From the NCBI RefSeq assembly GCF_030123245.1, contig NZ_CP126101.1, forward strand, positions 2,974,501 through 3,038,500: DNA of 64,000 nucleotides, written 5' to 3'. The notes beneath the pieces were generated by a model. That model was not told the DNA's origin. It saw nothing but the letters and a program-made list of their open reading frames with translations, and ran no database searches. This document shows, in pieces, positions 33,330-42,419 of this stretch. The position numbers and the translations under genes are program-made. The stretch comes from Lysinibacillus pakistanensis (lineage in GTDB: Bacteria > Bacillota > Bacilli > Bacillales_A > Planococcaceae). Numbering within the stretch: the first letter of the stretch is position 1; the number at the start of each line of letters is the position of its first letter.

Positions 33330-34882
33330 ATAGTGTTGAAATAAGATTATGTCAATGAAAATGCCACAAATTTTTTATGGTATTTTTATGATTCTATTTG
33401 TTTTTTTAAACAGATTCTTCTATAATTTCATGTGTTAGGTGTAGACCAATTTGCTTGAGTGAGCGGAGTTTGGTCCACTTTTTCAAGTTTTGTATGATGG
33501 CTGTCATCAAAACTTGTCTTTTTACTTTTTGGACTCCACGGTAACGCGCATAGCGTAAACCGTGGAGTTCTTTACTATGTGCGAAGCTAAGTTCGACAGT
33601 GGCTGGACGTACAGAACGAAGGATTTTCCCCCGATACGACAAGCGTTGCCCTCGTAATTGATTATAAATTTCTTGGTGAATCGAAATTCGTAACACACGG
33701 TCTTCGTTTTCCCTTTTTACAAAAGGGCAGAATTGACAACTTCCTTTTGGTGGTTTGAATTCGTGATAGCCCTGTCGATTCGTTGTTTTATAATAAAATG
33801 GTACACCACATGGACAGGCATAGAGATTCTCATTCACCTGTTTAAACTGATAACGGCGACAATTCGGGTGGTCCTTCGTTGCGAATCGTCGATAAGACAT
33901 ATAAACGAAGAATTTCCTTTCAAACAATCTTCGGGCAAGAGGGGCATTGTAGTAACCTGAGTCGAGCGCTATTTCCTTCGCGTATTGCCCAAATAATTGC
34001 TTTAATTGATCCACTTGTCCTACTAATTTACGATGCCCTGGTACATTCGCAGCTGTGACATCTGTCGCAATGATAAAGTTATGTAACGAATCCACAATAC
34101 GGTGCTCAAAATACGCAAAGCGCCCACGTTCATCATGTTTAACAGACAAACGTGCTTCCGGATCCACAGGGCTACTATTTGTTCGCTTTTCTTCTACCTT
34201 TGGCTCTTTTGTCATAAGAAGTTTCTTCCCATGACGCGCACGGTGTTCATTAATAAGCGTTAAATCATCCTCTTTTTCTTCTATGATTTTCTCTTCAATC
34301 TGTACGTTACGCACCCGTTTATTGGCATTCGCTTTTAATTCCGTTTCATCTGCCACCCATGTTTCGTTCGCAATAAATCCTTCATCGTGAATGGAAAGAA
34401 GACAATGTTGAAAAAGTTCCTCCCAAAACGCCACACCCTGCAGACGTTGCGAAAGAAACTTAGAGATGGTTGAGTGATCTGGAATTTTTTCTGTAGGAGA
34501 AATGCCTAAAAACCAGCGATACGTTGCGTGTTGCTTCACTTGCTTACACGTAAAACGAACTGAACGAAAGCCTTCTAAATACTGAATCAATAAGATTTTC
34601 ACCAACATGATCGGATCTTTTGTTGGGCGACCAATACTGTATGGATAAAAAACTTCCAATTGTTTCGATACAAAATTCCAGTCCATCACTTGATCCATCT
34701 TCACTAACTGATGCGAGGGGTCGTACATCATCTCGTAGAACTTTCGATTCTCTTCAATCTCTCTTCTGGAGTAAGTAACGTACATAAAAAATCCCCTCAC
34801 TTCACTTATTTCATTAATGAGAGGATTTTATTGGAATGTTCACATTTTGTCTATAGTCGATTTTGTTTTTCAACAGAATGAA
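33327..34882 (-). mobile_element. IS1182-type insertion sequence (copy B, intact)
   Basis: Imperfect terminal inverted repeats TTCATAGTGTTGAAATAAG (from 33327) and, read inward from 34882, TTCATTCTGTTGAAAAACA bound a 1556-bp element with one complete transposase gene. No target duplication is evident. Both ends abut hairpins (33308-33329 and 34883-34908). Copy A at 27860 is a truncated inverted duplicate. Confidence 0.85.
33406..34785 (-). CDS. IS1182-type transposase
   Basis: A 459-residue DDE transposase. The N-terminal DUF772-type region (YPYSIGRPTKDPIMLVKILL and DHSTISKFLSQR) leads to a catalytic core with candidate residues in WVADETEL, ALDSGYYNAPLARR and RPATVELSFAHSK. A cysteine cluster (CPCG...CQFC) lies between. 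ATG 34785 is the start; the GTG 15 bases further out is inside the ribosome site GAGGGGA. The gene is full length and likely functional. Confidence 0.92.
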   Translation of the reverse strand: MYVTYSRREIEENRKFYEMMYDPSHQLVKMDQVMDWNFVSKQLEVFYPYSIGRPTKDPIMLVKILLIQYLEGFRSVRFTCKQVKQHATYRWFLGISPTEKIPDHSTISKFLSQRLQGVAFWEELFQHCLLSIHDEGFIANETWVADETELKANANKRVRNVQIEEKIIEEKEDDLTLINEHRARHGKKLLMTKEPKVEEKRTNSSPVDPEARLSVKHDERGRFAYFEHRIVDSLHNFIIATDVTAANVPGHRKLVGQVDQLKQLFGQYAKEIALDSGYYNAPLARRLFERKFFVYMSYRRFATKDHPNCRRYQFKQVNENLYACPCGVPFYYKTTNRQGYHEFKPPKGSCQFCPFVKRENEDRVLRISIHQEIYNQLRGQRLSYRGKILRSVRPATVELSFAHSKELHGLRYARYRGVQKVKRQVLMTAIIQNLKKWTKLRSLKQIGLHLTHEIIEESV

Positions 34883-34908
34883 AAGAGTGTTGCAAATGCA
34901 ACACTCTT
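34883..34908. terminator. Hairpin abutting the left end of IS copy B
   Basis: AAGAGTGTTGC (34883-34893) pairs perfectly with GCAACACTCTT (34898-34908), followed by ACTTTTT. It begins at the first base outside the IS. Confidence 0.75.
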
Positions 34909-35232
34909 ACTTTTTACTTTCACGACGCTAAAAAGAATTCATTCATGTTACAGATGAGTCCTTGAAATATTACAAAACATAATCTTCATCATTTTCATCC
35001 CATTCACGATTGTTATTCTTAAGCCCCGTCCATAGATACTAACCATATTTTTAAATATCGTGGAATCTGCTCATAACTAACGATAGTTATTCTATTAAGT
35101 ACAAATAGCCTCCTATCTAGCACAACTATTAGTCAATCCTGCACGTTTTCTCGTCAATTCAGTAACTCCCCATCAAAACAATGATATCCTTATATGTTCG
35201 ACAAAGAAAGTAAGCGTCAGCATTAATATTCG
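34909..35232. other. Intergenic region, nothing recognised
   Basis: About 320 bp of mixed sequence between the IS-bounded island and the symporter gene. I see no credible frame or strong dyad. Confidence 0.5.
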
Positions 35233-36213
35233 CTACCCTTCTTGGGATAGCAAGTGTTTTTTGCATTTTGTTCCCCCGTATTTTAATTGATATCTTTCCA
35301 TGACACGACTAAAGAATGATGCTAACACTTGTTGGAAGAGCATTCCAAATACAACGGGCATAACCGTTTTAGCTGGAAAATAGGTGGTAGCAATCACAAC
35401 CCCAACAGCAATATTACGCATCCCACCTGTGAAAACAAACATCGTGATTATACTACTATCTTTCCAAAGATAATGTCCTAGTACTAAACATAGGACATAT
35501 CCCGAAACTGCTAGTAAAAAGACGACCAAAATGATACTAAAAAGCTCCCAACTAATTGTTTTCATATAAGGTGCAATCACGCTACTATTAATCATAACAA
35601 TGCTAAATAAGCACAATTTCGAAAAAGGGGCTAATTTTTTCCCTAGTGTCACAGCAATTTTCCCTTTCGTTAACTCATTACACACAACACCAGCAAGGGA
35701 TGGTACAACAATCATCCAAAGTAAATCTAACATCAATCCAGCAGTATCTATTTCAATTGATTGCCCCACAACAATATGTAATAATGCAGGAATGACGATA
35801 GGTGATAGAACTGTATCAATTAAAATAATAGCAAGACATAACGCAAGATGCCCTCTACACATGCTCACCCAAATAAAGCTTGTAACCCCTGTTGGAATCG
35901 CAACCGCTAAGACAAAGCCAATTGTTAGGAAATGCTCATGAAAGATGATTGTGGATACAATGTAAGTCCAAATTGGCATGAGTATGTGTAGAAAGGCAAT
36001 GGCTATAAAAATGACTGTTGGATACTTTTTTAAGCTTTTCATCCCTTCTATATTCATACTTAAGCTACCCGCAAATGTCATAAAGGCAAATATCCATGGC
36101 ACTAAAAATAACAGCTGGTGCCCAATATTTTCAAATAGCACGCCTATGATTAAGCTAAGTGGCGTTAAAATAGGCATCCATTTTTGTAGGTATTGATTGA
36201 ATCGATGTAGCAT
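35233..36213 (-). CDS. Bile acid:sodium symporter family (BASS) transporter
   Basis: A 326-residue integral membrane protein with nine or ten helices. The FAGSLSMNIEGMKSL, AIPTGVTSFIWVSMCRGHLAL and FTGGMRNIAVGVVIATTYFP segments are characteristic of the BASS superfamily, whose members carry organic anions with sodium. The bacterial substrate cannot be read and is often a keto acid or pantoate-like compound. GAGGGGGAG precedes ATG 36213. Single gene. Confidence 0.82.
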   Translation of the reverse strand: MLHRFNQYLQKWMPILTPLSLIIGVLFENIGHQLLFLVPWIFAFMTFAGSLSMNIEGMKSLKKYPTVIFIAIAFLHILMPIWTYIVSTIIFHEHFLTIGFVLAVAIPTGVTSFIWVSMCRGHLALCLAIILIDTVLSPIVIPALLHIVVGQSIEIDTAGLMLDLLWMIVVPSLAGVVCNELTKGKIAVTLGKKLAPFSKLCLFSIVMINSSVIAPYMKTISWELFSIILVVFLLAVSGYVLCLVLGHYLWKDSSIITMFVFTGGMRNIAVGVVIATTYFPAKTVMPVVFGMLFQQVLASFFSRVMERYQLKYGGTKCKKHLLSQEG

Positions 36214-36354
36214 TTAAAAGCTCCCCCTCTCATACTGAAATCCCTTGACTCACTGCCTCTTTCAACTTTGAAATTAAGACTAGAAAAATTTGCAGTTTTT
36301 ATCCATTTCCTGCAAACTATTAGTATATCTAGCTAGAAGGGATGAAAAAGACTA

Positions 36355-37380
36355 ATGAAAAAATTAGTGTATACCTTACTATTTTCACTTCTTGTTATTG
36401 CAAGTGGGGACAAGGTACAGGCTGCAGGCTTTAAAGATGTGCCTGAGGATCATTTTGCCTATGATGCTATTTTATGGGCTGAGGAATACGATATTGTAAA
36501 TGGCTATTCAGATGGCACTTTTAAGCCTAATGAAACGATTACTGAGCAACAATTCGCCAAATTATTGTCTAATTTTTATGAACTAGAAATACCCTATGAT
36601 GAATTAAAAAAACAAACCCCTACTGCCAACTGGTCAGATGAATATTACAACCGTCTGGCAAGCTATGGTGTGCCATTAAACGGCTATTTAGATAATAATA
36701 TTCGGGCAGCTTCCATCAAGCGGGGCGTGGTTGCTCAAGCGATTACACATTTGGCTAAAGGCAAAAGTGGATTAGATCAATCCATCCAGTTTTTACTTGA
36801 TTATTACATTTCTACTGGTCAAAATCCACAGTATGAAAATCGTAATTTACAAAAGTTTTTCGGCGTAACAAATAAATTAACACGTGCTCAAGTCGTGATA
36901 ATACTTCATCGAATGGATGAAAGAAATTTTTATGAAATTTCTCAGGATGCACAAGCTATTTATGAAAATACTAGTAATGCTTCGTTAAATGTACGTGCTA
37001 AAAACGGTCAAAATCAGCTTGATCCAACAATGCGTCTTACAACACCTACGAAAAGCGCCTGGGAAGGTACCTATTTCTATAGCTATAAATGGGGAAAAGG
37101 TGCGACTGATTTTAACCGCCGTGAAGCCATTATTTCCAATGCAACAAGCAACAGCTTTAATATTTTCATCACTGCGAATGATGGAACTGCTGCCGGAAGT
37201 GTCGATGGAACCGCGACAATTACTACAAGTAATAAAGCAGTAATGAACAAATCATCTGCTGGCAATCGCTGTGTTATTGAATTTGAGAGACTTACTAACG
37301 CCTTAAAAATAACCGAAGTGGATTGTCGGGCAGCACATGATGAAGACACTAATTTTTCTGGAACTTTAAAAAAGCAGTAA
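36355..37380 (+). CDS. SLH-domain surface protein
   Basis: A 341-residue exported protein. A signal peptide (about 1-23, ending VQAAG) is followed by S-layer homology repeats: FKDVPEDHFAYDAILWAEEY with GYSDGTFKPNETITEQQFAK (residues 26-75), then two weaker copies up to about residue 192. The C-terminal 140 residues (GTYFYSYKWGKG...) form an unassigned beta-rich domain with two cysteines. SLH domains anchor proteins to pyruvylated cell-wall polymer. A terminator follows at 37404. Confidence 0.8.
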   Translation: MKKLVYTLLFSLLVIASGDKVQAAGFKDVPEDHFAYDAILWAEEYDIVNGYSDGTFKPNETITEQQFAKLLSNFYELEIPYDELKKQTPTANWSDEYYNRLASYGVPLNGYLDNNIRAASIKRGVVAQAITHLAKGKSGLDQSIQFLLDYYISTGQNPQYENRNLQKFFGVTNKLTRAQVVIILHRMDERNFYEISQDAQAIYENTSNASLNVRAKNGQNQLDPTMRLTTPTKSAWEGTYFYSYKWGKGATDFNRREAIISNATSNSFNIFITANDGTAAGSVDGTATITTSNKAVMNKSSAGNRCVIEFERLTNALKITEVDCRAAHDEDTNFSGTLKKQ

Positions 37381-37403
37381 CAATAAAAGCAACATTTTTG
37401 ATC

Positions 37404-37430
37404 AAGGTGCCTATTTCATACAGGCACCTT
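37404..37430. terminator. Bidirectional terminator
   Basis: AAGGTGCCT pairs with AGGCACCTT between the convergent SLH and LysR genes, followed by TGCTTTT. Confidence 0.85.
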
Positions 37431-37435
37431 TGCTT

Positions 37436-38320
37436 TTACAATGTTCGATACCAATTCCTTGCAATCTCTATGAAATCACTAAGGTACGGCTGAATATGCT
37501 TATCTTTATGCCAAGCAATATCCGTGTAAATAGGCTTGATATTGAACGAAGATTGTAATTCGATGAACTGTCCATCCTCTAGTTCTTTCTCCACTACCAT
37601 TTTGGGTAAAAATGTAATACCTAATCCTGCCATCACACATTGTTTAATAGCTTCAATACTTGCAAATTCAATAATTTGTAATGGCAGCACCCCCTCTTGC
37701 TGTAGTTGTGCTTCTAATTGATTGCGATAAGAGCACCCATTTTCAGTTAGAAGCATTGTCTCTGCTGATAATTGATGCGCTGATAGTGTATGGCTTTTTA
37801 TGCTAGTTGGGGCACTTACAAAGATTATTTGTTCCTGGATAAGTCGCTCACGATACAACATAGGTGTTTCCTTATAAGCATCAGAAATAAAGGCTACATC
37901 GAGATTTCCAGACTGCAATAGATCTTTGGCAATTTCAGTTGTATGGACCGGCTTAAAAATGATTTTTATTTGTGGATAGGCTTTCTGATATTGTTGCAAA
38001 ATACTTGGAAGACGGTAAACACACTGACTTTCCTGTGCGCCAATTTTTAACACCACTTGTGCTTGTTCATTGGACACTGCCTTTTTCATTTCGCTATTTA
38101 ACTCCAGCATTTTTTGGGCATACTGTTGTAATCGCTTGCCCTCATCCGTAAGAGTGACACGCTTGCCAAGCCTCTCAAAAAGAATTACCCCGAGCTCCTC
38201 TTCAAGTGATTTAATTTGTGCTGTAATACTAGACTGAGCATAATCAAGTAACTGTGCTGTCTGTGTAAAACTTAATGTTTCTGCAGCGGTTAAAAACGTT
38301 TGTAGCTGTTTTAAATCCAT
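37436..38320 (-). CDS. LysR-family transcription regulator
   Basis: A 294-residue LysR protein. The helix-turn-helix is at residues 3-62 (LKQLQTFLTAAETLSFTQTA, then YAQSSITAQIKSLEEELGVI, then LFERLGKRVTLTDEGKRL), followed by a periplasmic-binding-like effector domain. ATG 38320 has GGGG eight bases upstream; a GTG at 38329 is the outer alternative. It is divergent from a flavodoxin-like reductase gene, with LysR-type dyads in between, so that gene is the probable target. Confidence 0.88.
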   Translation of the reverse strand: MDLKQLQTFLTAAETLSFTQTAQLLDYAQSSITAQIKSLEEELGVILFERLGKRVTLTDEGKRLQQYAQKMLELNSEMKKAVSNEQAQVVLKIGAQESQCVYRLPSILQQYQKAYPQIKIIFKPVHTTEIAKDLLQSGNLDVAFISDAYKETPMLYRERLIQEQIIFVSAPTSIKSHTLSAHQLSAETMLLTENGCSYRNQLEAQLQQEGVLPLQIIEFASIEAIKQCVMAGLGITFLPKMVVEKELEDGQFIELQSSFNIKPIYTDIAWHKDKHIQPYLSDFIEIARNWYRTL

Positions 38321-38345
38321 TATAAACACCCCTAAATCGTTTTTT

Positions 38346-38383
38346 TCGATATATTTTATCGAAACATTCAGCTTTATCGATAA
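38346..38383. promoter_or_regulatory. LysR-type dyads
   Basis: TCGATA-TATTT-TATCGA (38346-38362) is a perfect T-N11-A style dyad, and TTATCGATAA (38374-38383) repeats the half-site. They lie between the divergent LysR and reductase genes. Confidence 0.75.
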
Positions 38384-38433
38384 TTAAATTAAGTTTACAC
38401 TAGTTATAACCTGAAAGATAGAGGAGGATTTTT

Positions 38434-38985
38434 ATGAACATTACTGCTTTTATCGGGAGCTCCAGAATCGCTAGTAATAGTGAACAGCTAGCTGATTATG
38501 TATTAGCAGATATTCCACATCAAAAAATAGATTTAAAAAATATAACGATTAAGCCTATTCACGATTTACGTCATGACGACAACGGCTTTCAGTTTGTAGA
38601 TGATGATTATGATCAAATTATTCAAGCATTTCTTACTAGTGATATTGTGATTTTCGCAACACCAATTTATTGGTACAGCATGTCAGGTATCATGAAAAAT
38701 ATGATAGATCGCTTAAGCCATGCCATTCGTGATGAACGTTTCCCACAGCTCAAGGAAAAGCTTCAGACGACAGAGGCAATCGTCCTTGCCGTTGGTGGCG
38801 ATGCTCCCAATATTAAGGGACTTCCGATGATTCAGCAATTCCATTATATTTTCGATTTCCTGAAAATGCCTTTTTCCTCCTATATTATCGGAAATGGCAA
38901 TAAGCCTGGAGAAATCGCAAACGATTCACAGGCTTTAGCCCAAGCAAAAATATTGAATCAGAAGTTAAAAAATCGTGCTTTATAA
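38434..38985 (+). CDS. Flavodoxin-fold NAD(P)H-dependent oxidoreductase
   Basis: A 183-residue FMN-reductase/flavodoxin-fold protein. The FMN phosphate loop is GSSRIASNSEQLA (residues 8-20), and the flavin ring motif is FATPIYWYSMSGIMKNMIDR. GGDAPN lies on the third loop. Reduction of a quinone, nitro- or azo-compound, or FMN itself is likely. AGGAGG precedes ATG 38434. It is controlled probably by the divergent LysR protein and followed by a terminator. Confidence 0.85.
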   Translation: MNITAFIGSSRIASNSEQLADYVLADIPHQKIDLKNITIKPIHDLRHDDNGFQFVDDDYDQIIQAFLTSDIVIFATPIYWYSMSGIMKNMIDRLSHAIRDERFPQLKEKLQTTEAIVLAVGGDAPNIKGLPMIQQFHYIFDFLKMPFSSYIIGNGNKPGEIANDSQALAQAKILNQKLKNRAL

Positions 38986-38991
38986 TTTAAC

Positions 38992-39023
38992 AACGACCCT
39001 AAAGCAACAGCTTTTAGGTCGTT
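38992..39023. terminator. Terminator
   Basis: AACGACC-c-TAAAGC pairs with GCTTTTAGGTCGTT, followed by TTTTTC. Confidence 0.82.
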
Positions 39024-39079
39024 TTTTCTTCACCCTGTTCACTATATCATCTAATGGAATAATTTAGTCCCATGTTCTA

Positions 39080-40534
39080 TCAATGATGTTTCATATTAGT
39101 GTTAAAATAATAAAACTTATCTTCTTTTTCCTCTTTCATTAGTAATGGATCAGGAGCTTTATCTTTCACATAGTGATCAAAGAAAGCCAAAATATACCCA
39201 TTCATTACTTGATGAAATTGATTAACGTCAATATTCCATGACAACAATGGAGAGAGATAAGGGAAATCCGTAAAGGTATAATGATCTCCTGCTATAAAAG
39301 TAAGCATAAAAGTATCTCCCTTTATTCCCTCTTTATAGTGAAAATCTGCAAGATCCTTGATTTTATCATGATATTTTCGAAATTCCTCCAGGGTGATATT
39401 CGTGTATTGAATTTCTTCGTCTGATAAGTAAAGATAATCTTCATCTAAAATAAACATAAATGGTTGTTCAAATCCTGAGCTAGCCACTGGTTCATGCAAT
39501 GGTCCATCTATGTTGATTCCTGCCGAAATTCTGCTATCATCCAACAATGCTTGGGCAGCTGTTGAACCTCCATATGAATGACCAAATATTCCGATTTTGT
39601 CCATATCCATCTTTCCAGTAAGCAAGCTTTTAGGGTCATTACCGTTTAACATTGTTAATTGATTTAGTACATAGCTCATATCTTTTGATCTCGTTTTTAC
39701 ATCTTTCTCATCTTCAATATTATATGAATAAGAATATGCGTCTGCTTGATTCGTAACTTCCTGTCCATCTGGGAATTTTGTATAGGCTGCATCATTCGTA
39801 TGGTCAACGCTGACAACAATATAGCCATGACTTGCCAATTCCTCCATTTGGGAAATACTTTGCATTCTAGTACTACCAAATCCGTGAGAAAATAAAAGAA
39901 CGGGATATTTATCTTCTTTATTGGATACTGCTATATCTTTTATACTATTAGTTTGACCGTATTTTAAATACTCAAATAGATAACGTGGCACTGAAAAAAT
40001 AAATTCCAGCGTGCCCGACCATTCTTCGTAAGGAAAGGATTCATATTGAATATCCTTTGAATTATCTTCCAACTCAGCTGGATACCATATTTGTATCATT
40101 AATTCCCGAGCTTTTTGTTTCGAGTCATGTCTGGAGTCATCTATTAAATGCCTTGAATTCATACCAACTTCAAAAGGACCTGTAGGCTTTGGAAGTTGAA
40201 ATACAGGCATGATAGTGACTAAACCAAGGCTACTGAACATATAAATAAGAATAAAAAATATGTATAAAAGCTTTTTGACCTTCCGTTTATTATTCACGCT
40301 TACAAGTGTAACTTTTTCTTCGTAAAATGGCTTTATGGTGAAAGCAGTTAAAAGAATAAATAATATATAGGTTAATCCCATTTGCCATCTGTAACCTTCA
40401 AACCCCAAATGGACAACCAAAAAAATTAGTGTGATAACATTAATTATCCTTTTTATTTTTGCATCGAATCTAAATAAAAAAGAAAAAAGCCAAATAATAT
40501 GAACTACAATTAAGATCCCTTCAAACAACCTCAA
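39080..40534 (-). CDS. Membrane-anchored alpha/beta hydrolase, PAF-acetylhydrolase-like
   Basis: A 484-residue paralogue of the gene at 15303. Four N-terminal membrane helices (residues 1-125) precede a hydrolase domain with FSHGFGSTRM, the elbow FGHSYGGS, NIDGPLHEP and a late GDHYTFTD histidine. TTG 40534 is preferred because AGGAG lies nine bases upstream; the TTG at 40543 directly abuts that site. The substrate is unknown; the family includes phospholipid and polyester esterases. Single gene. Confidence 0.8.
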   Translation of the reverse strand: MRLFEGILIVVHIIWLFSFLFRFDAKIKRIINVITLIFLVVHLGFEGYRWQMGLTYILFILLTAFTIKPFYEEKVTLVSVNNKRKVKKLLYIFFILIYMFSSLGLVTIMPVFQLPKPTGPFEVGMNSRHLIDDSRHDSKQKARELMIQIWYPAELEDNSKDIQYESFPYEEWSGTLEFIFSVPRYLFEYLKYGQTNSIKDIAVSNKEDKYPVLLFSHGFGSTRMQSISQMEELASHGYIVVSVDHTNDAAYTKFPDGQEVTNQADAYSYSYNIEDEKDVKTRSKDMSYVLNQLTMLNGNDPKSLLTGKMDMDKIGIFGHSYGGSTAAQALLDDSRISAGINIDGPLHEPVASSGFEQPFMFILDEDYLYLSDEEIQYTNITLEEFRKYHDKIKDLADFHYKEGIKGDTFMLTFIAGDHYTFTDFPYLSPLLSWNIDVNQFHQVMNGYILAFFDHYVKDKAPDPLLMKEEKEDKFYYFNTNMKHH

Positions 40535-40770
40535 TATTCTCAACTCCTATTCTCTTTTAGTTAAGTTAACTATACTTAACTGTTTTTCGCAAGTGTCTTT
40601 ATGTAAAATTTTAAGGAATAGATAATTATTTCTTTTTGGATGTTATATATGTGTATTCCCTTTTTCCACTTATATCTTGATTTTCGTTCATTCAACGGTT
40701 GAATTCATAAATTTTATTGCTATTTTGATTTAAGGAAATGCTTGGCTTTTAGGCACATAAAAACGACCAA

Positions 40771-41196
40771 TTATTCATGGTCGTTTGTAAATTCTAGCTC
40801 TTTTGGAGGCTGCCCTTTTTTATTCATTAAGCGCATGCGAATAGGTTCGATTTTAAGTGTTACCATTTCGTCTTGATTGCCAACAAAAATACTTGTAAAA
40901 AATTCTGCTATTTTATTTTTAATGCCTTCCTCGTGTACTTCTGTGAGTTTACCCTCTATTTCAACATACGTATCACCAAAGCCTCCATTTTCGTAGCCAT
41001 ATAATATATGGGTATATGGATTTTTGCGAAGCTCTTCCATTTTCTCAGAATGTTTATTTGTCACCGTATATAACACAAAATCTTCATGTTGAAACGTCAT
41101 GTAGCGCGAGTAAGGTTTACCATTTTCCACCGTTGCCATTGTTCCTATTTTTTCACGATTCAAAACTTCTAAAATTTCTTCACGTACAGAAGTCAT
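40771..41196 (-). CDS. Pyridoxamine-5'-phosphate-oxidase-fold protein, general stress protein 26-like
   Basis: A 141-residue split-barrel flavin-binding protein (IGTMATVENGKPYSRYMTFQ, then LYTVTNKHSEKMEELRKNP). Length and motifs match the YdaG/general stress protein 26 group. Binding of FMN or F420-like cofactor in the cytoplasm is inferred from the fold, and no activity is assigned. GGATGGGATGAA precedes ATG 41196. Single gene, divergent from the YczE-like gene. Confidence 0.8.
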   Translation of the reverse strand: MTSVREEILEVLNREKIGTMATVENGKPYSRYMTFQHEDFVLYTVTNKHSEKMEELRKNPYTHILYGYENGGFGDTYVEIEGKLTEVHEEGIKNKIAEFFTSIFVGNQDEMVTLKIEPIRMRLMNKKGQPPKELEFTNDHE

Positions 41197-41360
41197 TTCA
41201 TCCCATCCTTTCTTCTACTTCATCTATTTTGCCCTCTCACGATAAAGATAAACCGTTTTTTTTGAAAAATGTGAAATGACTATCTTCGGACATATTGAAA
41301 ATCCATTGCTATAATAATTTGATAGACAACAGGAAATTCCGGATGAATGAGGGTTAAAAA

Positions 41361-41987
41361 ATGAAACAAGCTTTTTTTATGCGCTGTTTGTTTTTCATAA
41401 CAGGCATTATTGTGCTTTCTTTTGGTATTACACTAACTATTAAAGGTCAACTCTTTGGTGTTGGCTCTTGGGATGTACTACACATCGGCTTAACAAAATC
41501 AATTGGGTTATCGATTGGCACTTGGTCCATCTTACTAGGACTTGCAATCTTAGCCTTTGATATGGCTATTACGAAAAAATTCCCATTACCAGGGACCTTT
41601 ATCGATATGTTTTTAGCAGGCATTTTTATCGATATTTTTAACTACTGGCTGCCTGACATCGATGGTTTTTGGATGCAGCTCATTTCCTATCTAACAGGAC
41701 TAGTCTTATTGGGCTGGGGCTGTGGTATGTATATGGTAGCAAATTTAGGCATTGGCCCTCGGGATACGCTCATGTTACTTATGGTTCATAAACTAGGCTG
41801 GAGTGTCACACGCTCCCGAACAACTATGGAAGTAACGGTTGCTGTGATTGGCTTTTTACTAGGTGGTCCCATTGGTATTGGTACTCTACTGATGGCTTTT
41901 GGACTCGGACCAATCGTACAATTTGCTTTAACTTTTAATGAAAAATTATTTATGAGATGGACTGGCGTGAAAAGCGCCGTAGTATAA
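41361..41987 (+). CDS. YczE/YitT-like membrane protein
   Basis: A 208-residue integral membrane protein with five or six helices. The segments LTIKGQLFGVGSWDVLHIGL and GWGCGMYMVANLGIGPRDTL are typical of the YczE/YyaS/YitT family. The role in Bacillus is poorly defined. GAGGG precedes ATG 41361. A terminator follows at 41993. Confidence 0.8.
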   Translation: MKQAFFMRCLFFITGIIVLSFGITLTIKGQLFGVGSWDVLHIGLTKSIGLSIGTWSILLGLAILAFDMAITKKFPLPGTFIDMFLAGIFIDIFNYWLPDIDGFWMQLISYLTGLVLLGWGCGMYMVANLGIGPRDTLMLLMVHKLGWSVTRSRTTMEVTVAVIGFLLGGPIGIGTLLMAFGLGPIVQFALTFNEKLFMRWTGVKSAVV

Positions 41988-41992
41988 GCTTC

Positions 41993-42020
41993 AAGACAAT
42001 GCAAAAAAGTGCATTGTCTT
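41993..42020. terminator. Terminator
   Basis: AAGACAATGCA pairs perfectly with TGCATTGTCTT, followed by TTTTTA. Confidence 0.88.
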
Positions 42021-42038
42021 TTTTATTCAGTTGCAATA

Positions 42039-42081
42039 TACAGTTCAACTATATATAATCAAACTATATAGTTAGACTGTA
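42039..42081. promoter_or_regulatory. PadR-type operator palindrome
   Basis: TACAGT-tc-AACTATATA (42039-42055) is mirrored by TATATAGTT-ag-ACTGTA (42065-42081). It lies 14 bp before the PadR gene and probably overlaps its promoter. Confidence 0.7.
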
Positions 42082-42095
42082 TAAGAGGTGAACTT

Positions 42096-42419
42096 GTGAA
42101 AAAACATAAATTACTACCTTTATCTGAAACCATGCATTACATTCTACTCGCCTTACGTGAACCATTACATGGCTATGCAATGATGCAAAAAATCGAGGAA
42201 ATGAGCGCTGGGAGTGTAAGAATTGCTGCTGGCACTATGTATGGAGCAATTGAAAATCTATTGAAATATCATTGGATTTCTCCTGTCGAGACACAGGACA
42301 CGAGACGTAAGGTTTACCGAACAACGGCCGAGGGGCTAAAAATATTAGCAGCCGAGCAACAAAGATTACAGCGAATTTTATCTTTATATGAGGGGGCTGA
42401 TGAAAATGAAAAAGTTTAA
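42096..42419 (+). CDS. PadR-family transcription regulator
   Basis: A 107-residue winged-helix protein of the short PadR class (YILLALREPLHGYAMMQKIE, then AAGTMYGAIENLLKYHWISP, then RRKVYRTTAEGLKIL). GTG 42096 follows AGAGGTGA. The palindrome just upstream implies autorepression. The DUF2812 gene begins inside its last codons, so the two are coupled. PadR/DUF2812 pairs are common in Firmicutes, and the inducing signal is unknown. Confidence 0.87.
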   Translation: MKKHKLLPLSETMHYILLALREPLHGYAMMQKIEEMSAGSVRIAAGTMYGAIENLLKYHWISPVETQDTRRKVYRTTAEGLKILAAEQQRLQRILSLYEGADENEKV

